A DNA stretch of 64,000 nt from Anseranas semipalmata (taxonomy: Eukaryota > Chordata > Aves > Anseriformes > Anseranatidae), in assembly GCA_013399115.1 (NCBI GenBank), contig VXAA01000979.1, forward strand, positions 1-64,000, read 5' to 3'. Shown here piece after piece: positions 23,611 through 35,235 of this stretch. Below the pieces are notes generated by a model. The model saw nothing but the letters and a program-made list of their open reading frames with translations. It made no database searches and was not told where the DNA came from. The position numbers and the translations under genes are program-made. Each line of letters starts with the position of its first letter. The stretch's first letter is position 1.

Positions 23611-25914
23611 CCCCTGCCTTAAATAAGAATCCTTGGAAAAAAAATAAACATTTTATAGGCTTTCTGTCATTCTGAAATATCAACACACACCAATGAACTG
23701 GAATAGCTACTGTTTAACTGCTTTGCCAATGAACTGACTAACTGCTTGGCTTCTGAGCATTGCTAACAAGCAGAACCATATCTCCTGCAAATGAGGATGC
23801 AAAAGGAAAATAAAATTCCTAATGAGGTCGAGGACACAAATCCAACTAATAATAGGACTTGCTACTTGGGCCCTAATTTCTGCAGCGCATGACCTTGCTG
23901 TCCCCCCCACTGCCACCTGAGGTACCTCACTTGTCCTCGTGCGGCAGTGCACGAGGCATTATTGCTTTTTGCCCCATCCGGATGTGGGGATGACGATGCT
24001 GGGCAGGGCTGCCGCTGACCCCACCGTGACAGTGTGACATCTCCCAGAGCCTGGCCGGATTCATTTTATTTCAGCTGCCAAGTGGTTCTCAGAGGGTAAG
24101 TGCTTCAAACTGCTGCTGCCTCAGATTGTGAGAGATTAGCAAAAAATGAAGGACTCCTTGTCCCAGCTGCTCCCTGGGTACAGCCCAACATAATCTGATG
24201 GTGCTTTTTTTTTAGAGTGCTGAAATGTATTGCAAAAGCAGTGGTAAGAGAAGAGACTTGGCCCTCTTATTACTGTAGTATAACAGAATGTGCGTCAAAC
24301 TCAAAATCATTTGCAATAGGAAGTAACACATGAAATGAAAGTATTTGCACCCAGTTTTTGCTCAGGGAAATGTTCCCACTCCTGTATCCATAAACCTTCT
24401 CATTCTGTGGGAAATTTCACCGCATCATCGTCACTGTCCCAGGAGACATCTCTGACTGCACCATGAATGGTAATTAAGCGCCGAAAACTTGCATTGCTCT
24501 GTGCTGTGTCAAGATGCGTAATGCAGATGCAGTTGGAAATTTGGGGGAATGTTTTCTCTGTGCTGTACTGACCAGTGCCCAGAGCAAGACTTGTGGCCTC
24601 CTGCGAGCCTCCTGCCTTGCTGTGGACAGGTGGAAATGGCAGGCTACAAGACAGGGATGACCCTGAGCCCATCTGCAGCTGCACCCATAAGGTGCCCCGT
24701 GCCCTGGCTTCAGAAGAGGCTGCTGGCACTTGCCACCTCCTAGGTGCTCAATACTTCCAAAATATTACCCCTTCAGTCCTGCAGGTTTTATCCGTGAAGG
24801 ATGGAGCCAGGGGCTCGTCTGCCAGCCTCTGCGTTATTTTTCTTAATTTTATCATGCTTTATTGTGATTTTTGATGGGAAAGATTGCTGTGAGCTCTTCA
24901 GTCTTAGTGTAAATCTGAGTCTGATTATCAGAACTTTGCCAAAAATAGCCTTGTTTTTCTCCACCACAGTGAGTGACCCACATCGACAGTGTGAGGCTTG
25001 TTTTTTCTGGAATAGCAGCAGGTAGTTTTGAATGAGTTTTGATCTCCTAGGGACAATGTATTATTTGAGTGCAACTCCCTTTACAGCCTTGCTTGTGAGT
25101 GAGTTTCTGTGGCTCTAAGGAGCAGTTCCAGCATCTGGGAAGTCATATACTAAATACCAGTTTCAGGAAAAAATCAAGCAGAGTTAATGTGGCCATAAAA
25201 TTGAGGAAAGTTCAGTTTACTCTGACCTTAAGGTCTGTTTCATTATACTTCCTGGTGTTTTGCTCCTGCTGATGTTCACTCTGGACAGAGCATGCTCAAC
25301 CTTATTCATCTTCATCATTAAAAAAACTGAAGAGGGTTTACAGTGCATTTTGCAGAAAAAGTGCCCTCTAATCCTCCAAGTGTACGAAGCAGAAATAGGT
25401 CTGAAACACCCAGAATCTTACAAGAGAAAAGAGATTAAAGTGGGTCACAAAGGAATCTAACATGATGTTTTGCTTCCCTTTGTAGTGTCCTTTCTTTGTG
25501 TAGTTTGCTTCTTTAATTCTGATTCCTGTTATTAGTGGTGTGCATTTGTGTAGCAGAAGCAGTGTCAAGGCTTCGTGCCCCACTTGCCAGAGGGACACCT
25601 AAATACAAGGGATTCTCACCACGGGGAACTCATGGTTGGCATAGAAAAGCCAGAGTAAGGATTCCGAGGAAAGGTGGTTCCTTTCAACATACAGACGGGG
25701 ATAGAGGCAGAGAGGTGTGGGGACAGAGTTTTTCAAGGAGTCAGTGCTGCCAAGCGAGAGCAGGTTCTCAGAAGAGCTGAGCTCCCCTTTAGTAAGTAAA
25801 ATAATGGACTAATTCTTCCAAAGAATTCCGGACAAGGGGAAATGAGCTCTTCTGGGGATCTTGCCTTATATAGTTATCATAGCAACTCGGCTTTGGTGCC
25901 AAGTGTATGAAAAT

Positions 25915-26008
25915 CCATCACGAAGTGACTTGCCAAAGTGATACAGGGAGTCTGCAATACGTCTGGGGATCCAATCCTGGTCTCCGAGTCAAAGTACATT
26001 ATTCAGGC
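25915..26008 (-). repeat. MIR/CORE-SINE-like fossil
   Basis: GAAGTGACTTGCCAAAGTGA, then CAGGGAGTCTGCAATAC, then TCTGGGGATCCAATCCTGGT and CTCCGAGTC follow, on the plus strand, the reverse complement of the MIR 5' half (the 'aagtgacttgcccaaggtcac', 'agtctgtggcagagctggga-tc-aacc-ggtctcc' stretch). Good order and spacing, moderate divergence. Confidence 0.52.
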
Positions 26009-29000
26009 CTCTGGCTTGTCTGGGAAGCACGAGGTCTGGCCTTGGCTTAGCTGCCTTGCTTTACACCAAGAATTACTCAAGGCAGATCGTGCAATTCCTG
26101 AGGAGCATTTTGTGCGTTCCCCGAGGAGCTGTAGGGAAGGACCTGAGCTCTCTGCAGGGCCGTGTCCCCAGGGCTGGCCTGGCCGTGGGGAGGCTGGGAC
26201 AGCCCCACCTCACCCTGGCCACCCTCAGCAATGCACAGGGCTTGGGGGCTCGGCAGCATTTTAGATCTGCCATGCACAACTCACAATTTTTCAACAAATT
26301 CCTCCAGTGCTGCTGGGTGTGTTGCAAGCTTGGAGAATGCCCATCAGCAGGCTGGAGAAGCATCCTTCATGGGGTCTCATAATATCATCTGGAGGACGAA
26401 TTTTGTTGCAAAAAACACAGGTGTAACTCAAATGCTACTCCACAAGCAGGGCGAGGGGAGAGTGTTGGTGTGGTGCTTGGCTTTCCATGTTTTCATCACC
26501 TACCTTCATATTCACTAGGATCTTCAGCTCAGTGTTTACTTCAGACAGCCTTTCACACTGCAGCCTGGACAGCCATCGGGCTAATTGCAACAGAAATAAT
26601 TACAGGTAAGTAGCTAAAGGCCAGGCATGTGAACAGAGGCCTTCTTAGAGATGCAGCCTGCAATTCCAGATGTATTAAAAAGAGACTAATCCTAAACTTC
26701 TCACCTGCCTGGAGGTCTCCTCCTTGCTGAAAGCGCCAAGAACTGTCACGTGGAGCAGCCGAGGAGCCACCGAAGCCACAAGACAGGGCAGGGCCATGTG
26801 TGGGATGGGCCGGGAGGGCACAGCGGGCACCGAGGGACCCACGATGGGGCTTCGAGGCCTGCAGGCCGAGCCCGCTCCCTGCCGCTGACACAGGCTGTCA
26901 GGGTGGGTGAGCCACATTCATTCAAGCAAGGAGGAAGAGAAAACTGCAGCAATTGCAGCACAGGAGCTGAAAGGCCAGGTTTTGGCACAGTCTGCGTCAG
27001 ACACGCTCTTAGCAGCAGCTACTCCTTTTCCCCAGGGAGCAGCCATCGGATCCCTTCCCAGGGGCTGTCTCTCGGCTGGGGCAAGGAAAAGCTGCCACTG
27101 TGTGTCGGCATGATCCTTCTTCCCTGCCTCTGCCTCCCAGGGAGAGTCTCCCTCACCTGCTGACTCTCATTTTGCTTTTACATAGAGGAACAAGCTGTAA
27201 CAAGGTGATGGCACCTTCCAGCAGCACGGCTCACTTCATGGTCCTTGGTGCAGGGACCTTCCAGTGGTCCCTGTGTTCCTGCAATCAGAGGTGTGAGAGG
27301 AAAGAAAACATTATGTTACTACCTCCTGAGAACCCTCATGCTCTGCCTGGATATCATTTTCTTAACTTCAGCAAAGAGCTCTGCTAACTCTGTTTTCCTC
27401 ATCAGCCTCTCTTTCCAGGACCTCTGAGATTCCCACTCCAAAACCCCGGTTTCCTTTTCTCTCAGCCTGCTGTTCCTTCATTTTTGCTGCGGTGTGCCCT
27501 GGCACCTCAGGCTGAACAAGGACCTCTGCTATTCACTCTGGTCTCATTGAACATACCTTTCTAAACCAAGGGCTCTAGCCCATCACCTTGCAGCTGGACA
27601 AATCTGTGGGAAAGAAGTCTGTGGACCACAGTGACCGTACTTCCTTTCTGAGTCCCCAGAAGTGCCACACACCAGCTTCCTAAGGCACACCATACTCTCC
27701 CACTAATTCTGTTCATGCTTTTTTCTTTAAAGGACAGTTTGGCAGCATGTTGCTAGAGTCTGGAGTAATGATCAGCATCCTAAATATATATGCCGCTGCA
27801 GCAGGCATGGTGGTGTTGTCCATGCAGACATGAGGCATTGCTGCTGTAGGAGCACCTACAGCCCTTGTCCATGCTGTTAAGGAGTTCAGAAAAGAGCACA
27901 AGAGGCCTCAAGCTACCACAGTTTGGCTTGGTCCTTCCTGGTCCTGGTGATTTTCCTTGGTGAGTGCCATGGTGATTTCTTCTGCAACTGCAGAGCAGCT
28001 CATGTGGGGTACAGGATAGGGCTCAAACAGGCATTGCAAAGTAAAGCAGGAGCTGACACTCATAAAACTACCTGCTGCAGCCAAAAACTGCTTTGGTTTG
28101 GGTATCATTGGGTAATACAGTCTTAAAGATACACAGATATGAGTACAAAAATGTGAATCCTTTGTTAATGTAAAGAAAACCCTTAATCTTATAAATCAGG
28201 ACTGAGCTGCCTTTATTTTCTATTCTGAATGTCACATCAAGTAATCTTCATTTCCACAATAAAGATGAGTGTATAAACATTACAGGAGATGTAAAGAGCT
28301 CCTGCAACAGCAGAACTTTCTAACAATGCAAGTTCTCCAAGGCAGAAATTCCAGTTTATAGCAGTCACATAACTAGTGCAAATGATCACTGCTGATGGAG
28401 GAGCCTGCCTATTGAGATTTAATATGCTCATGGGCCTCAGAAGGCACCTCTTAACAAGTATGCCCGCAGCGGTAGCAATCACACCTGCCCATCAGAAGGG
28501 ACTGGGGATGAGGATAACCTTTTCCTGAGTGGAAGGTCCACTGGCTGGGCACTGCTGCTGGCAATTCTCTATTGCTGAGCAAAACTGGCTCTTCTCCGTG
28601 AGTGTTTTCAGAGCTGCCCCCACTGAAACTTAGCTGTTTGTACAGCCTGGTTTTCAGCTATCTTATCCAAAAGCTACTTACAGGAAATGCATATTCTTCC
28701 TTCCAAGATCCATGTGGATCGTTTCATCACATCTCCGCCCGCCACCTGCCATGCTCACCAGCAAACTATGAATGGCTGGGTGATGGGTTGTAGAATAGGG
28801 GCAGATAGACAGAAGGGGTAAGAAAGCTTAAATAAGACATAATCAGATCATATAACTCTTTCTAACATTGTAATAATATACTTCTAACCAGACAGAAATT
28901 TTCCAATCATATCTATTGACTGAAATCCTCCCACCAAAAGGAAGACCTTTCTGAAGCAAATTATAATAAGGGCCATATAATCACATTTTATATCTTGAGA

Positions 29001-30719
29001 CTTAGGTCAAAAAACTGCTTATCACAACTGACTGTTTGGTTGTGTTTCATCACAGAGCCAACGCCAGTGACTACCATCAAGGCAGTGCTCCTGGGCCAGG
29101 CTGGCTTCAATGCCAGCAGCCACCCCAGAAACTGTACTGACTTTACCGTGCTCTTGTAACACTACCCTTGCCCATGTGGGTCCCAGAATTTTCCCCAAAA
29201 CACTTCACCCTGACAGGAGGTGAGCTGTTCTATGGCACCTGCCTAGTAAGTAATTTTAAAAGTATTTGGCCTTCTAGGCATGCTGGGGAAAGCATGCTTC
29301 CCAGTGCCTTCTAGGCATGCAGGGAGATATTGGGAGCCTACCAGCAGCTGAATGATTTAGGCTTCATCATCTTTGCAAGCACGGTGTTCCTTTGCAAAAG
29401 CAACCCCTGAACTCAAGTCCATACCTGCACAGATTTGAAGCACCATCAAATGTAGGCATGCTGGTTGTGGTGTGCATGGGAGGAATGTTAGGGGTACAGC
29501 CAAGTGAGAAGCACAACACACCTATAAGCATCCATGGAGAAGAGTTAGTTTATTATCTTTATTTTCTCTAAATTTGTTAATTTAGCCAAAAGGACTTACT
29601 AGGCAACAAAAATTCCCACCCTACTCTGAGTGCTTGCAGATACAGGTCGGACTTACTCTTCTGATAGTGGTGATTCGAATAACCTAAAGTGAGCCTCATG
29701 CCAAGGCAGCCCTGGGCACTGCCACCAGACCTTTCCTGGGACAACTGTGGGGCACCCCAAGCCTGAAGGTGACCACAGCTTTCCTTATCACGTGCTATGC
29801 ACAGGTGGTCACCTCTGCTGGAATCCCCATAGGTCCCTGGCATGGCTCCGGAGCTCACATCTGGTCCCTGGTGGCTCACACATTTGGTTCTTTGCTCCTT
29901 TGCAGAGTCCTGCAGTTTCCTGAGAACCACCAGTGCAGGGTAAGAGCTGGTACCATTATGGCTTTCCTCAGACAGGTAGTTGAGCACGATATCAGTTCCT
30001 GTCTTGGGTTGAAAATGGGGAATTTTGCCATTGTGCTGTTTCAAACTACCATGGTTGAAAAGCTCTGGTAAGACGTAGGCTAACGTGTTTTGTGGCTGAA
30101 TTAGTTCATATTATAATTCAGGTTTTGCTCAGTACTCATGCAATAACACCCACCACAAGGGGTTTCCACCCCGTGAAACAAAGCTGCACAAACATCCCAG
30201 GACACCAGCCTGACAGTGCTGCAAGACTTACCCTGGTGGCAGCGGCAAGCCGTGAAACTTAAACCTTCCTTTACGAGTGCTTGTTCCAGAAGGAAACTGC
30301 CGTGAAGCTGTTCATCATACATGCTTTTGCTGCATCAGGGGGTTAGGGTGAGACCTGCTGGGTTTGGAGAGGGAAAGCCATGCCCACATAGGGTCAGCGG
30401 CTGCCAGTGCCCCTCCTGTGCCAGGGCTTGGGTCCCCCAAACCGCGCACCTGCCTGTCTTATCTTGGGCTTGCAGCTGAGCTTCGCACACTTCGTTTAGT
30501 GGGAAATACCTCAGCGGAATCCACTGGGATAACCTGCAATTGCTGTGAGCTTGTTCTGTTTGTCGCATCGCTTGGTTTTTTGTATTCAGTGATGATTGTC
30601 ATTGACATAATTTTAGAAATAAATAGAACAGAAAAAAAAGCACCACAATCCAGAAAGAAAATAATTCAAAAGTTATCAGCTTAAAATCACTTTTTTGAGA
30701 GAGAGTTTTTTTTTTTTTT
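26009..30719. other. Unique sequence with weak exon-like hydrophobic frames
   Basis: No gene could be confirmed. The stretches 27731-28010 (plus) and 28237-28530 (minus) contain short hydrophobic reading frames with weak resemblance to four-transmembrane proteins of the MS4A superfamily. Each is broken by stops or frame changes, and the two face opposite ways, so they are treated as observations and not genes. A small repeat occurs at 29269-29320. The segment ends at an assembly gap. Confidence 0.45.
29269..29320. repeat. Short direct repeat with internal inverted repeat
   Basis: The 15-mer GCCTTCTAGGCATGC occurs at 29269-29283 and again at 29306-29320. Between and overlapping them, GCATGCT and AGCATGC form an inverted pair. 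It may be a local duplication. No transposon family was recognised. Confidence 0.8.
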
Positions 30720-30730
30720 NNNNNNNNNNN
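30720..30730. other. Assembly gap (11 N) inside poly-T
   Basis: Fourteen T (30706-30719), eleven N, then ten T (30731-30740). The gap sits in a homopolymer, so its true length is unknown and sequence may be missing. Confidence 0.98.
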
Positions 30731-32085
30731 TTTTTTTTTTGACAACCAACACAACAGTGTGTCTTTTGGTACTTGATTCTGGGAGGGGCTGGTTGAGGGC
30801 CTCAGCTCCTCAGTACTTTGATTAAAGAAAACCTTTGCTTTATTTTACAACACAAGCGAGTACCAGATGTCAAAACTACAGAGCGGAAGTGTGAAAATGT
30901 GGCCTGCTACCATTCCCAGTGGGCTTTTTTCCCAAAAGCTTGTGTCAATCTTACAGTTTTGTGTGGATCCTAACTGAAGATTTTTTGACAGTGCGGATTG
31001 GCAATATTACTTCTAGGAGCAGCTTCCTAATTAAAAAGAAATAGAAACTTCTTTATCTCTAAATCTCAATCCACTTTATAAAAAAGAGAGAAAACATACA
31101 ACATAGATGGGCAACTATTCAGGTTCCTTTAACATGTTATTTCTTATCAAGAACGTCTATTACGAATTCGTCATTCCATTATCTCAGAAGGGGAGGCCAG
31201 TGTGGGAGTTCTTGCTGTTGCAAACTTGTACTTCATTGCAGTGTTCATTGTGCTTCGTGTTTCCTTTCATTTGTGGCTTGATTCATCTAAGCAATGCTTG
31301 AAATGCAAAACTGAATCTGTAAATAAATCTAACATGGGCTGTGTATTATTTTGCAGGTTTTAACAGAAGGCAGGTGAGCACCACAGCCTGCAGACCTCAG
31401 CCTGGTGGGATCACGGAGCAGAAATATTTAGCACTGTACAGAGGATACTGAAAGGGAAGGTTCCTCTCACAGATTGGGAATAATTTGTTGCTGTTTACAC
31501 TTGGGAAGCAGCCATTCCAGCTAAGATCCACGCTGTTAGGGTTGGATGAAATAGCTCTAGGATACTATGTGGAGCTGACTTGGTTTTGGAGGCAGCGGGC
31601 ATGCTTGTGGTCTGCACTGCAGCAGGAGAAGCAGGTCCGAGCTGCCTTCAGGCACGTGAGAAAAACAGCAAGTTTCGTCTATAGGCAGGTGTTTGACTTC
31701 CAAACGCTGGCTGCTGTGTCACGGCCCAAATCTGGCAAAGGTTTCAGACAGAACTTTTTTTTTTTTTCCAAAAATACACAGACTTGAACAAAATGGTTTG
31801 TGAATTTGGGTCCAATTCATTGACTTATTTGGGAGGAGAAAGGAAACGGATGCTGAACCCATCCCACTGCTAAGAAACAGCAGCAGTGTGGAAAGGCAAA
31901 ATTTCTTGCCTTGACATTTTAGAAATGAAAGTCTTCATTTCTTTTTGTTTGTTTTTAAAGTGTTGTTTCTTTGTAAATTAAGTACAATCTGACCTAAGAG
32001 ATAAATTAGAAAATGAAACCACATGTTAGGATCAAATGCTTTCACTTGATTCAAAATTATTTTTGCTTTCTCCCCTCCCACTGTG

Positions 32086-32117
32086 GTTTTTTTTTGTTTG
32101 TTTGTTTGGTTTTTTTG
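32086..32117. repeat. GTTT/poly-T simple repeat
   Basis: T-runs interspersed with GTTT units. A low-complexity tract. Confidence 0.85.
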
Positions 32118-32375
32118 AGTTTCTCTGGAAAAATGGACTCTTTTCAGGTCAACCTGCAGAGCAACTTCTGTTGGCCTCTCTTCCTCACACTGTTTCCTAT
32201 CTAGCCAGCTAAGCAAAAATGGAAAATATATCCCTCTGCAGCACAGAAACTTCCTTTGTGCAAGCAAAACTCCTCTTTCCAAGTGGAGCGTGAAGCACAA
32301 GAAAAGGGGAAGTGTCATTTTCTTCCCAAAGTGCTCTCCAGCATCTTGCAATGTCCATGCCTGCAATACCTTGTC

Positions 32376-32421
32376 TGGTGCCTGACATACCTGGTCTGAC
32401 AGGCTTGGTGCCTGACATACC
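32376..32421. repeat. Tandem duplication, 30-bp period
   Basis: The 16-mer TGGTGCCTGACATACC is exact at 32376-32391 and 32406-32421. A degenerate third copy (ATGCCTGCAATACC) precedes it near 32357. A small minisatellite-like array. Confidence 0.8.
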
Positions 32422-33162
32422 AGTGTCTCTGCAAACTGGGAGGCTCTGGCTCTTCCAGCTGGGGCTTCCCCTAGGAGGGCTGTAACTCCTGCCCCTGCCC
32501 CGGGAGCACTGCTTGTGCCTGCTGTCCTCGTGGGGTCCCATGTGAGGACAAGTTGCAACCTGTAGCTGGAAGTGGCCAGCGAGGTTGATCTGATGGCAAT
32601 TGCAGTGAAGCTGAAGAGACCTAGCTGGGGTGGAGGAAGCTGCTCCACTAGCGCAAGGAGAAGAGGTTTGATGGACCATGGGGGTGTTGATGGGAGGCTT
32701 GGGCACATTTTGCTTCTTGCTCAGGTGCACAGCCCTACCCGGCTGGTGGCAGTGGTGCTTGGGATCCCGGTCACTTCCCTGCTCCCAGGGCCAAAACAAC
32801 AAGCTCAGCTGAGCCAGGCTGGGTCAGGCATTGTGGGGAGCTCAGAGAGCTCAGGCTGAGCTCTGGGAAGCAGCTCGCTCTCTCCAGTGGTGGTACGTGT
32901 CCTACAGCAGGAGGACCAAACAGGTGCCCAGTCCTTCCTGGGAACCTGCTGGGTGACGGATAAAACCACTCTTGACCATGCTGGTCATTAAAGATGCTGG
33001 ACCCACAAATCAGGGCGAGCTCTCCTGAAGCAAGTGGTGACCCACAGAAGACAGACCCCCAGGTGCAGGGCACTGGCTGCGATGTGCAGGACAGCTCCCC
33101 ACTCCCCACCGTGCCGGGGCGGAATGCCTGCCTGCCATTTTCAGATGGGCTGATTACGTCTG

Positions 33163-33223
33163 CAATGCACTTGGGAATGCTTTGGGATGAAAAGCATTAT
33201 GTAAGGGTAAGATAATGTTATTT
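33163..33223 (+). repeat. MIR/L2-type 3' tail fossil
   Basis: TGCACTTGGGAATGCTTTGG, then GATGAAAAGCATTATGTAAG and GGTAAGATAATGTTATTTA resemble the 3' end shared by amniote MIR-like SINEs and L2 ('aaagtgctttgggat', 'gatgaaaagcgctatataag', then an ATTATT-rich tail). Only the tail is recognisable. Confidence 0.4.
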
Positions 33224-33734
33224 ATAGAGCCAGGTTTTATTTAAAACGGAATTAAACTTGTGCTCATGAAGCTTCTGTTGTCAAAGACAAATTGGAACTT
33301 GTCCTCCTTTCCTCTAGTATTTTGCATCCAAATTGTTCTCTGCAGTTCAGCCCAAACTTTAAGGATGTGCTTTATTTAGAAAACATACCTCTCTGACAGT
33401 TACTAGGTCTATTTTCCTAAACCATCAGCTGGGAGGTGGACCTGGGAGCCCGGACAGTGGCTGTGCTGTGCAGTGGCAGCAGCTGCAGCACCAAAGTGTC
33501 ACACAACAGGAAATGAATGCAGATTTTTAGCTGGATTGAAAAAAAAAAAAAGGCAAAACCATCAAACCAGTTTCCTGGGCACAATATTTTGCCTGTGTTT
33601 CACAATCTCTGTAGCAATAAGTGAGCTGCAGGGAGACTATCAGGCTTGCATCTCTGCTGGAGATGGCACTTCTTCAGTGTGTTAGTACCCGTGTTCCCAT
33701 GGCCTTTTCAAATGTTGCCTTTTTACCTTCAAGA

Positions 33735-33750
33735 GTTTGTTTGTTTGTTT
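33735..33750. repeat. (GTTT)4 microsatellite
   Basis: A GTTTGTTTGTTTGTTT run. Confidence 0.9.
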
Positions 33751-34417
33751 GAAATACTATATTCAAATCTCTCATAGCTGTACTTTTTACAAGCCATGAA
33801 AAAACAATTTGTGCTGATGTCTGATGAAATCCATGCTAACAGGTGTTAGGAATATAGTTTTATGAGGTACGGCACCTTATAGAGGTTAGTTTGCACAGTT
33901 CATCTGCTGTCTCTCACTTGTCTTAGTATCTAGCATGAAATTCCACACATGCCTTTTATTTAGGAAAGAACACAAAAGTATGTTATCTTATTCCTCTGGA
34001 ATTTTCCACAGTTATTTAGCATGTTAGTTTAAGCATAATTGGTGAGTGGGCTCTTGAAATTTATATCTTAGCAGCACTTATTTACATCAGGCTTAAAGTA
34101 GTTCGTTTCAGTGGAGGTAGATGTGAAGCATTAGATTGCAAACGTACCTAATCCATCTCTCCTCCCCCATGACTAGAAATCCTGTGGTTAAAATAACACA
34201 GCCTCTATTCAGAGCACAAACTTAGAGCTGCTAGCGGGAGCAGGCTCGGGATTTAGACAACTCTCAGCAGATGAATCTGTTGAAGGTTCTCTCTCGTTTT
34301 GTTTTCCATCCCACTTCTGATCCATGAGAGGAAAGCAGGGGCTCTCCTGCGTGCGTGCAAGGTAAGGATTTTCTGTATACTGTGTGTGTTTGCATGTGTA
34401 TGTAAAGGAGCCTATAA

Positions 34418-34468
34418 ACGTGATTGTAAAAATGCTGTTGCAAATGTGACTGTAAAAATGTTGCTGTT
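34418..34468. repeat. Tandem duplication, 26-bp period
   Basis: ACGTGATTGTAAAAATG at 34418-34434 recurs as ATGTGACTGTAAAAATG at 34444-34460, with 15 of 17 bases identical. The bases after each copy are also similar. A small local duplication. Confidence 0.75.
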
Positions 34469-35223
34469 TATATAGCAAGAAGCATTTGGCAAATGGCTTC
34501 ACAATCTTTAACTGTTAATCTGGTCTTGCGGCTGTTCCCATACAGCAGAGAAATGATGAAATGATAATCTTGCACAGAGAGGCTAGCAGCAGCAATTCCC
34601 TGTCACACGTTAGAGAGGCTGAGTGTGCAGGAAATGTAGCAAATAACAAAACCGGGCACCACCGTTATCCAGCCAGACTAAAGCAAAACGGGCATTTTGT
34701 TGACTCTCAGGTGCAGCCCCTCTCGGGTTTGCCCAGCTGCGGTGGGCTGCATGCAGGAGGCTGGCGCGGTGCCGGGGGTCGCAGCAGGTCTGGGCACAGA
34801 GGTATGCTGATGCTGTTGCAGCGTGACTCTTACAGTAACGATGGCGTGGTGTGTTCAGAAATGTTTGGAGATGCAGCGTGCCAGATAATTAACTGCCTTT
34901 ATTTACTCTTATTGCTTTCCGAGTCCCGGGGGATGTAGGAAAGCATCATCTCTATCCTGAAACCTCCTTTTACTTGAAATCCAGGAAGGCAGAGTGATGT
35001 CCGTACCGGTGCCTGTGGAGCTGTGCTCCCCGTGCTGGGCTCTATTAACTCTCCTTGCCCCAGCGCGATTCACGGGGCATCCCAAGTACAAAACCAGTGC
35101 TCCTGCACTGTGGTGTTCAAACGCAGCGGGTCACACTGCTGGATAACACAGAAACACCTATACCCAGATTTCTGCTTAATTTTAAAACAGGTTGCTGTTC
35201 ACCACCCCTCCCCACCCTGAGGC

Positions 35224-35235
35224 GGGGGGGGGGGG
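35224..35235. repeat. Poly-G run (12 G)
   Basis: Twelve consecutive G. Prone to length errors in assembly and to quadruplex formation. Confidence 0.9.

Larger units (their letters stand above)
17491..25914. other. Unique sequence, no gene recognised
   Basis: No exon, structural RNA or clear transposon recognised over about 8.4 kb. Landmarks are a T16 run at 20675-20690, a G/T-rich simple repeat at 23565-23610 and a weak MIR-like patch near 22655-22715. AT-rich around 20130-20300. GC-rich frames at 18770-19680 and 20990-21670 overlap on both strands and look like chance. Confidence 0.5.
30741..33162. other. Unique, AT-rich to mixed sequence
   Basis: No gene recognised. Contains a T-run near 31749, a G/T tract at 32086-32117 and the 30-bp-period repeat at 32376-32421. 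The 257- and 197-codon minus-strand frames (31935-32708 and 32209-32802) overlap one another in different frames and match nothing known to me. Confidence 0.5.

Noticed and set aside
31935..32802. 257- and 197-codon minus-strand frames
   Set aside because: They overlap each other in different frames, one runs through low-complexity A/T sequence, and neither has a recognisable family.
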